A DNA stretch of 64,000 nt from Ornithinibacillus halophilus (lineage in GTDB: Bacteria > Bacillota > Bacilli > Bacillales > Amphibacillaceae): the NCBI RefSeq assembly GCF_900129485.1, contig NZ_FQVW01000011.1:1-64000 (forward strand), in the 5' to 3' direction. The position numbers were made by a program, and so were the translations under genes. Position 1 is the stretch's first letter, and every line of letters begins with the position of its first letter. This document shows positions 29,069 to 36,262 of the stretch, piece by piece. Below the pieces are notes generated by a model. The model was not told the DNA's origin, made no database searches, and saw nothing but the letters and a program-made list of their open reading frames with translations.

Positions 29069-29467
29069 TTATTTATTATTGAAAGTTACTTTTGAGCCAA
29101 TTAATTTATTTACAGAGTCAATGCTGAATTCTTTATCTTTTTTATAATACTTTAGTATTTCATTCATATCCCACTCGTTACATTTAAATCTTTTACAAAT
29201 TCTTATTAAGCCAAAAAATGAAATGTTATTATAGATTAGTTCATTATTTGCTGGGTGGATTTCAATAGTAGAAAATCTTTCTTTGATAAAAAGGTCAATA
29301 TGAATAATGATATCAACGAAAACAGGAGTTAAGCAGACAATTAATGGTATCTTATCATTTGGGTCAAATAACAAAAATGCTATAAGGGCTAAAAATGTTA
29401 TTCCATTTATGATTATTTTATCTAAAGTATAGTCAATTTTACCTTTATATATCTTATATGCATTCAC
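29069..29467 (-). CDS. Hypothetical protein with two membrane helices
   Basis: About 132 residues with two hydrophobic segments (about 20-60) and a soluble C-terminal half. The frame is open to 29485, but GTG 29467 lies 8 nt after AGGAGGG and is the likely start. It overlaps the upstream gene by 14 bp, so the two are probably translationally coupled. No family recognised. Confidence 0.55.
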   Translation of the reverse strand: MNAYKIYKGKIDYTLDKIIINGITFLALIAFLLFDPNDKIPLIVCLTPVFVDIIIHIDLFIKERFSTIEIHPANNELIYNNISFFGLIRICKRFKCNEWDMNEILKYYKKDKEFSIDSVNKLIGSKVTFNNK

Positions 29468-29783
29468 GCCAATATCCCTCCTCATCTAAACAGATGATAT
29501 AAATCCCTTCTCGATGTATTCTATCTTCGTATAGTTCCTTAAAAAGCGTTCTGGAAGGGTTTAAATGGTCATAGGAAGGAATGACGATACATTTAATGTT
29601 AGCAAGCATTGAAAACATAAGTTCTTTTTGTTTAAGTGAATTTCCCACGTCATTAAAAAATAAACAATCATTTGGTGCAAGAGCTAACTCTTCTAACGAA
29701 TACCAAAAGTTTTGCAAAAAGTAGTAGTCACTAAATTCCTTAGTTCTTCCATAACTATAAAAAGCATATTTTTTATCTTCCAA
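29454..29783 (-). CDS. Resolvase-fold-like small protein (degenerate serine recombinase domain?)
   Basis: From TTG 29783 (9 nt after AGGAG) this gives about 109 residues. The pattern FYSYGRTKEFSDYYF - FFNDVGNS - KQKELMFSMLANIKCIVIPSYDHLNPSRTLFKEL - GIYIICLDE runs parallel to the serine recombinase catalytic domain (YxRVS, then D-D/G-S, R-P-x-F-Q-x-M-L, DRLSRN). The catalytic Ser is not conserved (Thr at or near its place), so catalysis is unlikely. The frame extends upstream to 29915 through an AT-rich, hydrophobic stretch that is probably not coding. This is a by-eye fold guess. Confidence 0.45.
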   Translation of the reverse strand: MEDKKYAFYSYGRTKEFSDYYFLQNFWYSLEELALAPNDCLFFNDVGNSLKQKELMFSMLANIKCIVIPSYDHLNPSRTLFKELYEDRIHREGIYIICLDEEGYWRECI

Positions 29784-30007
29784 AATAAGCCACTCCTCTC
29801 TTAGTCTGTTGATTCTAGCAAGGAATGGCGAACAAGTAAAGGTGATATAATATAAAATAAAAAGAGGTTTAAATAGAGCAAAAAAAGTTATTATTATATT
29901 ATATTTTATATTCAATGGAATAATAGCAATCTAAGGGATAATATTTCCAGTTGGGATTTAACCTAGAACTTATAAAAATTGCTAGAACGTATGAGAGGAG
30001 TAGGGAA

Positions 30008-30214
30008 ATGGAAAAAAGTTGGTGTGTGGAAGTTTGGGGAGTAGTAGGAAATAATACTACTGAACTATTCTTTACCAGAAGAGAGGCACTAGAATATTTT
30101 AAGAATATTAGAAAAGGCTTAAGCAGTAGTAAATATATAATTACTAGAGACTCTATTATTGAAATTGAAAATCCAGAAAATGCAGTTTATCTAACTGATT
30201 TAAATGATATATAG
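30008..30214 (+). CDS. Small hypothetical protein (68 aa)
   Basis: The ATG at 30008 follows GAGAGGAG by 7 nt; the frame is open further upstream but without a ribosome binding site. It starts MEKSWCVEVWGVVGNN and contains TRREALEYFKNIRKG; a compact alpha/beta protein. No family recognised. It stands alone before a long gene-free stretch. Confidence 0.5.
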   Translation: MEKSWCVEVWGVVGNNTTELFFTRREALEYFKNIRKGLSSSKYIITRDSIIEIENPENAVYLTDLNDI

Positions 30215-30356
30215 GAACTGGAATTATTTAAGTATTCTTCATAATTATTATCTATATTGGAGAAGTTAGTTGGCAAATTTATAATCTGAAATTTAATCTC
30301 TCTAAAATCTTTCAAAATCGCTTAAAACCAAAATTGAGAAGGTAGAACGAGTGAGA

Positions 30357-30719
30357 GAATAAAATCTACCCCTTAAAAAAGGATAGATAGATATTTAACA
30401 AAACTGAGTCTGGTATCACTCGGTCGGTCATATCAAATAGGTTAAATTAATACACAATTAATTAAGCTCTCAGGTCTAGCATTACAGCTCCTACAATCAC
30501 GCAGTAACCTACCTCTACCTCGCTTTTCAGCGACTAGGACGGGCAATTCCTCCCAATAAGTTTTATTGAAAGGCATCTGAGTATAGTATTAGCCTCTAAC
30601 GCTTCCCACCCTTTGATAAAAAGGGGAGCCAGAACCATTAAGAGTAATTTAATCACCCTCTTGAAAACTGCCTATTTTGAATGGTTTAGTTTATAATTTC
30701 TTATTCGATTTTAATGTGT
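30357..30719 (-). ncRNA. Candidate structured RNA gene on the minus strand
   Basis: A gene-free stretch of about 680 bp (30215-30891) contains a minus-strand promoter: TATAAT at 30726-30731 and TTGACT at 30748-30753 with a 16-bp spacer. About 360 nt downstream is a terminator-like hairpin (ATCTACC / GGATAGAT, 30364-30388) with a T-run. In between, the minus-strand transcript has many local stems: TCGCT-GAAA-AGCGA tetraloop, CCCCTTT/AAAGGGTGGG, AAGAG/CTCTT, AATTAAT/ATTAATT. No reading frame longer than short fragments is present. No known RNA family recognised. Confidence 0.5.
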
Positions 30720-30725
30720 TACATC

Positions 30726-30753
30726 ATTATATTATCAATTTTTGCAAAGTCAA
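30726..30753 (-). promoter_or_regulatory. Promoter of the minus-strand candidate RNA
   Basis: Perfect TATAAT (30726-30731) and TTGACT (30748-30753) on the minus strand, with a 16-bp spacer. It points into the gene-free structured stretch. Confidence 0.6.
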
Positions 30754-30891
30754 ATTTGCCCTAAACAGTCGATACCGCAGTCATTAAGGGAGTATTTATA
30801 AGTTAAAGGACAATATAAATGTCATTTTTGACAAAAATACTTTTTCATTATATAACTTCATATCAAGTCTTTTTGGGAGGTTTATTTTATA

Positions 30892-31197
30892 TTGATTACC
30901 AAAAAAATCTACAAAACTAAATTGGATTACTGGAGAGTTATTAAACTACTAATACCAAATAAACCAAGTGTTAATATTGAAAGACGATTAAATAGTCATT
31001 GTATAAGTTTCCCGAATGGTGTTAGTATTCGTATATTATCCTTACAAGATGGCGCTAAAATTACAATTGCTAAAAGACCCAACCGAAATAATGAACACCA
31101 TTTCCAAGACGCAATTAATTATGTTCAAGGAAAGTTAGGCTCGTACTCTACTAACTTTAAACATTTTGGGGTAATTAATAATGAAGAAAACTATTAA
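30892..31197 (+). CDS. Hypothetical protein (101 aa)
   Basis: Begins with TTG 30892, about 11 nt after GGGAGG. Basic protein starting MITKKIYKTKLDYWRVIKLL, with an NGVSIRI strand segment and an AKRPNRNNEHHF loop. No family recognised. A RuvC-like gene follows 80 bp downstream on the same strand, so they may share a transcript. Confidence 0.5.
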   Translation: MITKKIYKTKLDYWRVIKLLIPNKPSVNIERRLNSHCISFPNGVSIRILSLQDGAKITIAKRPNRNNEHHFQDAINYVQGKLGSYSTNFKHFGVINNEENY

Positions 31198-31277
31198 AAA
31201 GCCATTAGTCAATATTTTACTAGTTTATAATTATGTAGAAATATTAGCTATGGATTCATATATGAAGGAAAAAAGAT

Positions 31278-31790
31278 ATGACACACTTATTATCCATTGA
31301 CCAATCAGTTACTTACTGTGGCTACTCCATTTATGAGATAAACAATAATAATTTTGAACTAATTAAATTTGGTACATTAAAATTGAATACTAAACTAGAC
31401 TATTTCGAAAGAATTATTAGTTTGGAGTGCTATCTGAATGAATTAATAGAGGAATATCAGATTGAAAACTCACTGATTGAAGATATCCAAAAACATAAAG
31501 GAACCAGTTTAATTACATACAAAAAGTTATCCTCCTTACTATTTTTTCTTCAGTATTATTTTTATTATCAAAATATTGACTGCCAAATAATTCACGTAAA
31601 TACTTGGCGCAGTGCCTATAAGAAAACCTTTGGACTAACTCAAGTAAATAAAGAAATTGTATATCAGCATTTATATAAATTGTTAGACAAGCCTACAAAC
31701 TTTGATAATCATATGAGTGATAGTATAGCAATGGGAATAAGTTACTGCTATAAAACCCTCAATTTAAGCAACAATGATTTTAACATCTAA
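31278..31790 (+). CDS. RuvC-like Holliday junction resolvase
   Basis: 170-residue RNase H-fold nuclease. The acidic tetrad is visible: D8 in LSIDQSVTYCGYSIY, E68 in SLIEDIQKHKG, and D143/H145/D148 in FDNHMSDSIAMGI. This matches phage-type RuvC resolvases, which cut four-way junctions and branched DNA. In this island it could process recombination or replication intermediates, or act in defence. It carries its own terminator. Confidence 0.75.
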   Translation: MTHLLSIDQSVTYCGYSIYEINNNNFELIKFGTLKLNTKLDYFERIISLECYLNELIEEYQIENSLIEDIQKHKGTSLITYKKLSSLLFFLQYYFYYQNIDCQIIHVNTWRSAYKKTFGLTQVNKEIVYQHLYKLLDKPTNFDNHMSDSIAMGISYCYKTLNLSNNDFNI

Positions 31791-31809
31791 TTACAGGGAT
31801 TATATAAAT

Positions 31810-31848
31810 AAAAAAATGAGCTTAGGAGTTACTCCAGCTCATTTTTTT
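31810..31848. terminator. Bidirectional terminator between RuvC-like and PemK-like genes
   Basis: AAAAAATGAGCT pairs with AGCTCATTTTTTT around a 13-nt loop. The A-run before and T-run after allow use in both directions, for the converging genes. Confidence 0.82.
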
Positions 31849-31856
31849 ATAATATA

Positions 31857-32234
31857 TTAAATTGCAATTGATTCTTCTTTAATTGTCGTTAAATTCATTA
31901 TTAAGGCTTTATCTATGAAATGCATTTTTAATGAGGAAAATCCCCCTACTTTTTTAAGAAGTCTTGATTTATCTACTTTAGTAATATTTTCAATATCAAA
32001 AGACATATCAGATTTATGTAACTCTTTTTTAAATGTGGAAAATGCTACTATTGTGCAAGGAGAAAAATGATTGCCTTTATTATTTTGTATGATAATGCCT
32101 AATGTTTCCTTTCGACCAAAGCAATCAATATTATTACAATTGATTAAAAATATATCCCCTCGTTTTACTTTTAAATTTTTTCCTTTACAGCTGTTATTTG
32201 GTATCTTCTTCCTTGGAGTTTCTCTTAATTTCAT
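31857..32234 (-). CDS. PemK/MazF-like protein without a visible antitoxin
   Basis: About 125 residues. The segment VKRGDIFLINC starts the MazF-type SH3-like barrel; LGIIIQNNKGNHFSPCTIVAFST and VDKSRLLKKVGGFSSLKMHFIDKALI match the order of family motifs (R-G-D-x-h...G-x-Q-N...V). A basic N-terminal extension of about 24 residues precedes it. The start is ATG 32234, 9 nt after AAGGAG. PemK/MazF proteins cut mRNA, but no small antitoxin gene is upstream or downstream, so it may be an orphan or a regulator. Similar solo PemK-like genes occur on staphylococcal islands. Confidence 0.7.
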   Translation of the reverse strand: MKLRETPRKKIPNNSCKGKNLKVKRGDIFLINCNNIDCFGRKETLGIIIQNNKGNHFSPCTIVAFSTFKKELHKSDMSFDIENITKVDKSRLLKKVGGFSSLKMHFIDKALIMNLTTIKEESIAI

Positions 32235-32381
32235 TTTCACGCACTCCTTTTAATTTAAAAGTACGTAACTATAACAAGAAAATAGAAAAAGACCAAATCC
32301 ATAATAAAATTCTAATTGGAAACTATTGTAAGTCAAATTTGATTTATTAAAAAAGCATTATATACTCTTAATAACAAATAA

Positions 32382-32420
32382 AAAACTACCTAATAAGTTT
32401 TGGCGACTATTTAGGTAGTA
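32382..32420. other. Hairpin in gene-free stretch
   Basis: ACTACCTAA and TTAGGTAGT pair around a loop of about 17 nt. No T-run follows. It lies 140 bp upstream of the PemK-like gene start and could be part of its regulatory region or of the RNA locus to the right. Confidence 0.4.
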
Positions 32421-32542
32421 TGCGAAAGGACTTTTAAGTTAGATATTATAATTATACTTCTATATTATTTATTTCCAAATTATTTATTAATTTGGGGGAC
32501 ATAGTGTGTATAACGTATAAAGATATCTATTAATTTCAATTT

Positions 32543-32580
32543 GCCCTTTCAAAGTATTATTTGATTGGGCTTTTTAATTT
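32543..32580 (+). terminator. Terminator-like hairpin upstream of a candidate RNA
   Basis: GCCCTTTCAAA pairs with TTTGATTGGGC around GTATTA, followed by TTTTTAATTT. No gene is known immediately upstream on the plus strand, so it may end a small unannotated transcript starting after 32240. Confidence 0.6.
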
Positions 32581-32599
32581 CATATCTTATACCAAAAAC

Positions 32600-33020
32600 T
32601 ATTTATTTTATCTGTTGAGAGGTTTGATAGTTAGCCTGTCCCCGTATCTAGCCAATACGGTGTTTCGCTCGTGAAAGGAGCATTTACCCATATCGTGGGC
32701 AACAGTTAAGACACACGATATGGGTCATTAAGTTGGCGACTTCCCAGAAGCTCCTTTATGGAGGTTAAACCGTCCCAGTTGCCTTTGGCAAGGGTTTGTA
32801 TTGGTAGTTAGGAATACATATTTAATTCTAATATTGTATTTACTATGTGTTGTAAAGCTGGACCTGGGAACAATATACCAATATGTGTGTAAAACACCTA
32901 TCGGAAACAAATACGAATACCTCGGTGGCTCCCACTGACATTTGATATTACGGTAGAAATCCCCTCTTGTAGAATTACTGTTTTTTTATAGTTTTTTTAC
33001 AAGGGGGGATTTCTACCGTT
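32600..33020 (+). ncRNA. Candidate large structured RNA
   Basis: About 400 nt without a plausible gene but with unusually dense, nested pairing. Stems seen: CCGTAT/ATACGG (32642-32647, 32655-32660); CCCATATCGTG/CACGATATGGG (32687-32697, 32714-32724), enclosed by AAAGGAGC/GCTCCTTT (32674-32681, 32750-32757); and TTGCC/GGCAA inside AAACC/GGGTTT. At the right end, a 22-bp inverted repeat (32950-32971, 32998-33019) encloses T-runs. The base composition is richer in G+C than its surroundings. Orientation is uncertain; plus is favoured by the terminator-like order. No family recognised. Confidence 0.5.
32950..33019. repeat. 22-bp inverted repeat with T-rich loop
   Basis: The left arm starts ACGGTAGAAATCCCC at 32950 and the right arm ends GGGGATTTCTACCGT at 33019; 21 of 22 positions are Watson-Crick pairs and one is G-T. 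The 26-nt loop contains two T-runs. It may be the 3' end of the candidate RNA or a protein-binding site. The long, nearly perfect arms in otherwise drifting AT-rich DNA suggest selection or recent origin. Confidence 0.8.
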
Positions 33021-33301
33021 TCAAAGCCACTTGCCTAATTCACCTATTAACATTTGGATTAAAAGAATTAAATATACAATAAATATTTTACTAGAAATAC
33101 TAGTACCTAGAAATGGAAGTGAATAAATTTTAAATAGCTAAAAAATACCAACAAAGGGGAATTCTGCCCTAAAATCAAACAACTATCCTTTAACAAATTT
33201 AGAAAATGAACCTGTAAAAATTCTAATTAATCTGCACCTAGTTGGTCAGCTATAGTTTTTCTAAATTAATTTCAGTTGAAATGTTCTGTTGAGTAAAATC
33301 T

Positions 33302-33496
33302 TTATGTATCTTTTCGAGTAATTTTCCTAACCATATTTATTCTCTTACCGTTGTCATAGGGTTGAGAATAGAATACTTTATTACATTTTAAACACTCAAC
33401 ATCACAAAGGCGCTCATAATCAATATATTTTTTATCTTTTGGAACCTTCTCAATTCTAATTACAGATAATACTCCACCACATTTATTACACAACAT
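33302..33496 (-). CDS. Small zinc-ribbon protein (64 aa)
   Basis: Two CxxC knuckles (CNKCGG near residue 3 and CLKCNK near 35) in a 64-residue protein starting MLCNKCGGVLSVIRIEK, with a basic C-terminal tail. This is a treble-clef or zinc-ribbon scaffold, often found in small regulatory or nucleic acid-binding proteins. The ribosome binding site AGGGGG is a little far from the ATG. Function unknown. Confidence 0.5.
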   Translation of the reverse strand: MLCNKCGGVLSVIRIEKVPKDKKYIDYERLCDVECLKCNKVFYSQPYDNGKRINMVRKITRKDT

Positions 33497-33557
33497 ATAT
33501 TATCTATATCCCCCTAAACTTCTAAAATTAATATATATACATTTATAATTTTTATAA

Positions 33558-33803
33558 TCAGCTAATGTAATAATCCAAAAGCTCATTATAATCTATTTTA
33601 TTTATACTGTTATGAATAACTTCGGAGATATATCCTTCAGTAATTAGTTGAAGGTCGTTCATTATTAGTTCCTCCACTTTTTCACTTAATAAAGATAATA
33701 GCTCTATTCTATCTCTAGTATCAGATTCCTCTAAAAATATATCAATTTCATTACCATACCATTTTGATATTAAGTTTGTTTCAAGATTTATAAACTGTTT
33801 CAT
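33558..33803 (-). CDS. Hypothetical acidic protein (81 aa)
   Basis: Starts MKQFINLETNLISKWYGNE at an ATG preceded by AAGGGG (about 11 nt). Mostly helical and acidic, ending DYNELLDYYIS. No family recognised. It lies between the zinc-ribbon and HEPN-like genes on the same strand; the three may form a loose cluster. Confidence 0.45.
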   Translation of the reverse strand: MKQFINLETNLISKWYGNEIDIFLEESDTRDRIELLSLLSEKVEELIMNDLQLITEGYISEVIHNSINKIDYNELLDYYIS

Positions 33804-33887
33804 ATTTAAAACAATCCCCTTAGCTTTTTGATTTAAGTTGTTCTATCCATATCTATAATCTTAGTTAATTTACTATAATTTAACTAC

Positions 33888-34259
33888 CTATTTACTTAAT
33901 TGTAATATTTCTTTATCAGCAGTTAATTTTACTTTTACTAATTTCTTACATTTTACCAGCATTTCATATTCTTCATTGGAAATTATCTTCATATGAGCAA
34001 TTTTATTTCGGGTATTTACTATTTGGTAGAGTTGATTTCTTTCGGAAGTGGTAAAAATGCTTGTGAGTGGAGGATATTTTCCATAGTAGCTAATTAATTC
34101 GTGGAAAAATGCTGTTTTAAAGTCTCGATTTACCCTTAAAATATGTTGCCAATTTACTCCGTAATGCTTTTCTAAGGTTAATTCTATATTTTGTTTCAAG
34201 GTAGTTTCAATTTCATACAGCAATTTATATGCAGAGGACATATAATCAATATTATTCAT
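33888..34259 (-). CDS. HEPN-domain protein with RNxxxH motif
   Basis: 123 residues, all helical. The motif R84-N85-K-I-A-H89 is the RNase active-site signature of HEPN proteins, which are common in toxin-antitoxin, Abi and other phage defence systems. The start is ATG 34259 after AAAGGAG; the frame extends to 34331 without a ribosome binding site. No MNT nucleotidyltransferase partner is adjacent. It could be a stand-alone abortive-infection effector; this role is inferred from motif and context. Confidence 0.65.
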   Translation of the reverse strand: MNNIDYMSSAYKLLYEIETTLKQNIELTLEKHYGVNWQHILRVNRDFKTAFFHELISYYGKYPPLTSIFTTSERNQLYQIVNTRNKIAHMKIISNEEYEMLVKCKKLVKVKLTADKEILQLSK

Positions 34260-34331
34260 TTTAGTGGCTCCTTTTGGGGTTTTAACGGGGAGTGTTCGAA
34301 ATTGTGTGAAGATAATAGAAATATACCACAT

Positions 34332-34672
34332 TATAACAATAAAATCTAGTTATAAATGATATAAGTATCATTAAAAATACATGTATTATAAAATATATAT
34401 TAATTACATTTATTACATTTATTATATTCAAAGGGTTCAATGTATCTGAAAGATATATCGTATATAATAAATAGCAGTCAAATAGAACTAATTAAATAGT
34501 AAAAGCTACTTAAAGACATATTAACCATTATTAATAACGTTTTATTAAACAATTATTAACGTTTCTATCCAATAACTTATAGTTATCAATTTATTAATAT
34601 AAATTTACTAGTTAAAAGCTAATAAAAATATAGTAAGACCGCCTAAAAATAACTTGGTAGGTCAAAGTAAAA
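34332..34672. other. Very AT-rich gene-free stretch
   Basis: About 340 bp of strongly AT-rich sequence with short repeats such as TTATTACATTTA in tandem near 34403-34428. I see no convincing promoter pair, reading frame or iteron array. It could be an unwinding or regulatory region, or neutral spacer DNA. Confidence 0.4.
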
Positions 34673-34708
34673 GACCGACAAACATCTATATTGAATAGTC
34701 GGTCTCAT
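34673..34708. terminator. Terminator-like hairpin
   Basis: GACCGAC and GTCGGTC pair around a loop of about 18 nt, and TCATTT follows. It lies just downstream of a small minus-strand membrane protein gene. Confidence 0.55.
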
Positions 34709-34724
34709 TTAAATAAAAGTGAGG

Positions 34725-34982
34725 TCAATAACGTTTTAATAATCTTCTGTTTGTTAGTTTATCATCTTCAAATAAATGTGCGTGAGTATGAGTCAGTTTA
34801 TCCATATGCTTTTTCTTTATAATATCTTTGATATCCATTGTAATACTATTCGAACTATATTTATGTGGGTTTTTAACTACATTTCTAATAATTAGTTTTT
34901 GAGTAATAATGCTTATGGTACCTATAGTTATTAAAATGATTGCGTAAATTAGCATTAATCCTTCATACATTGTTTCTGGCAT
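34725..34982 (-). CDS. Small membrane protein (85 aa)
   Basis: One strong membrane helix (about 8-30) followed by a basic and His-containing soluble tail with KKKHMDKLTHTHAHLFEDD. The start follows AAAGGTAGG. No family recognised. Confidence 0.5.
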   Translation of the reverse strand: MPETMYEGLMLIYAIILITIGTISIITQKLIIRNVVKNPHKYSSNSITMDIKDIIKKKHMDKLTHTHAHLFEDDKLTNRRLLKRY

Positions 34983-35139
34983 TATAAAAACCTACCTTTC
35001 AATTGTTGAGAGTTCCCAAAGAAATAAATTAATATATTTGTAATTATATGCCTACTAATGATTTGGAACCTATAAAATTTCTATTATAATTAAATTGTAA
35101 TTTAAAATAACTAAAGAGCCAAGCTAGGAGCTGAATTAA

Positions 35140-35328
35140 ATGAAGAAATTAATTGATTTGGAAAAAATAAAAGAAGAGTATTATAAAAAGTTAGACGAAG
35201 ATTATGACCAAATTGAGTTTTGGGAAAATGACGGAGAATACCAAAGAGAAAATGAGTTTGAAGATTTTAAAAGGAAAAAAGCAATTGAAGAGAAGGGGCA
35301 AGACCCGTTTGAAGAATTACCTTATTGA
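35140..35328 (+). CDS. Small, highly acidic protein (62 aa)
   Basis: ATG 9 nt after AGGAG. Very rich in Glu/Asp (for example KKLDEDYDQIEFWENDGEYQ), with a basic start and a C-terminal QDPFEELPY. No family recognised. Small acidic island proteins sometimes mimic DNA, but the mix with Lys makes that only a possibility. Confidence 0.5.
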   Translation: MKKLIDLEKIKEEYYKKLDEDYDQIEFWENDGEYQRENEFEDFKRKKAIEEKGQDPFEELPY

Positions 35329-35396
35329 TTACAATCATTTGTGTGATTTTAGTGTTTATTGATATTTATACAACTACTTCTGAATCCAAAATGGTA

Positions 35397-35428
35397 AAAC
35401 ACTTTACAGTACTGTAAAGTGTTTTTAG
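35397..35428. terminator. Bidirectional terminator
   Basis: AAACACTTTACAGT and ACTGTAAAGTGTTT are perfectly complementary, with flanking A and T tracts. It separates the small acidic gene from the converging PD-(D/E)XK gene. Confidence 0.85.
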
Positions 35429-35443
35429 TATGAAGTAATTTAT

Positions 35444-36001
35444 TTAGAATTTATTTAATAATTGCTGGATATCAGTTAGTTGATTTAAGTACATTGCTTT
35501 ACAAGGGTAACCAAAATCTTCTGTTGGATTATCAGCTAGTTCCTGATAAGTACAATAACCAAAAATATCAGCACTATTAATAGTGTTAATTAATATATTA
35601 TTGTTATTATCTACTTCTGCATTTATTCGCACACCAACATAATAGTCCTTAGGTATATTCTGAAATTGGTCAATAGGAATCATTATTCTGGAGTGATTAG
35701 GTTTAGAAGCCGATTTTACATCAACAGACTCTTGACCAATTCTAGTAATAAAATCATATCCATCAGTATTTTGTTGTCCTTGAAAAATTTGGAACATTGT
35801 ACCCATAGGGTAGTTTTTCCCATTATTATTTAAATAATTTAGAAAGGCAAGTTCTGCCAACTTACCTACAAATGTTCTTTCAATTCTAGTACTGGCTGTT
35901 GTGGGAATTCTATTGTATTGATTATTCCCATTGATAATAGTTGTTGCGAAGTTAAAACAATCATTTATCATTTGTTGATTAACAGGTATTCTAATTACCA
36001 T
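35444..36001 (-). CDS. Putative PD-(D/E)XK nuclease, divergent from the methyltransferase
   Basis: 185 residues. Motifs fit the nuclease core: E50 in ERTFVGKLAEL, D83 in DGYDFITR, and D94-x-K96 in VDVKSAS, followed by a beta-rich C-terminal region. Restriction enzymes of this size with a GKxxE helix and a G-x-D...D-x-K pattern exist. It is divergent from the m6A methyltransferase gene with a shared 260-bp control region, so it could be a further restriction subunit of the same locus, but this is inferred. Its exact family is not recognised. Confidence 0.55.
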   Translation of the reverse strand: MVIRIPVNQQMINDCFNFATTIINGNNQYNRIPTTASTRIERTFVGKLAELAFLNYLNNNGKNYPMGTMFQIFQGQQNTDGYDFITRIGQESVDVKSASKPNHSRIMIPIDQFQNIPKDYYVGVRINAEVDNNNNILINTINSADIFGYCTYQELADNPTEDFGYPCKAMYLNQLTDIQQLLNKF

Positions 36002-36155
36002 ATAATTTCCTCCCTTTAGATAATTTAGTAAGTTACTATTTTAATAATATGTTTTTTATTAATTTATTACTAGTAACTTTACTTGTTATAAAAAGAGGCG
36101 AGTATTATGTTTCTGAAAAAATATAATAATGTAGATGGTAAAATAATTTTATTTT

Positions 36156-36214
36156 TATACAAAGTGATATTCTGATGATATAATTTAGATTATATGTTTG
36201 AATGTCGAACATTC
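36156..36214 (+). promoter_or_regulatory. Promoter and dyad operator of the methyltransferase operon
   Basis: TATACA (36156-36161), a 17-bp spacer and TATAAT (36179-36184) point to the methyltransferase gene. The perfect dyad GAATGT-CGA-ACATTC (36200-36214) lies at the expected transcription start, a place for a repressor. No separate controller (C) protein gene is seen, so self-regulation by one of the methyltransferases is possible. Confidence 0.55.
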
Positions 36215-36262
36215 CCTAATTTTGTTTAGAAAAGCAATAAGGAAAATGAAAGGAATATATAT

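Noticed and set aside
32728-32910. A 60-residue minus-strand reading frame inside the candidate RNA
   Set aside because: It has no ribosome binding site and its sequence is dictated by the paired stems; it looks like an accidental frame.
36029-36085. AGTAAGTTACT and TTACTAGTAACTTTACT repeats between the divergent nuclease and methyltransferase genes as an operator
   Set aside because: Short, AT-rich partial palindromes of this kind occur often in this island; the dyad at 36200-36214 is a better operator candidate.
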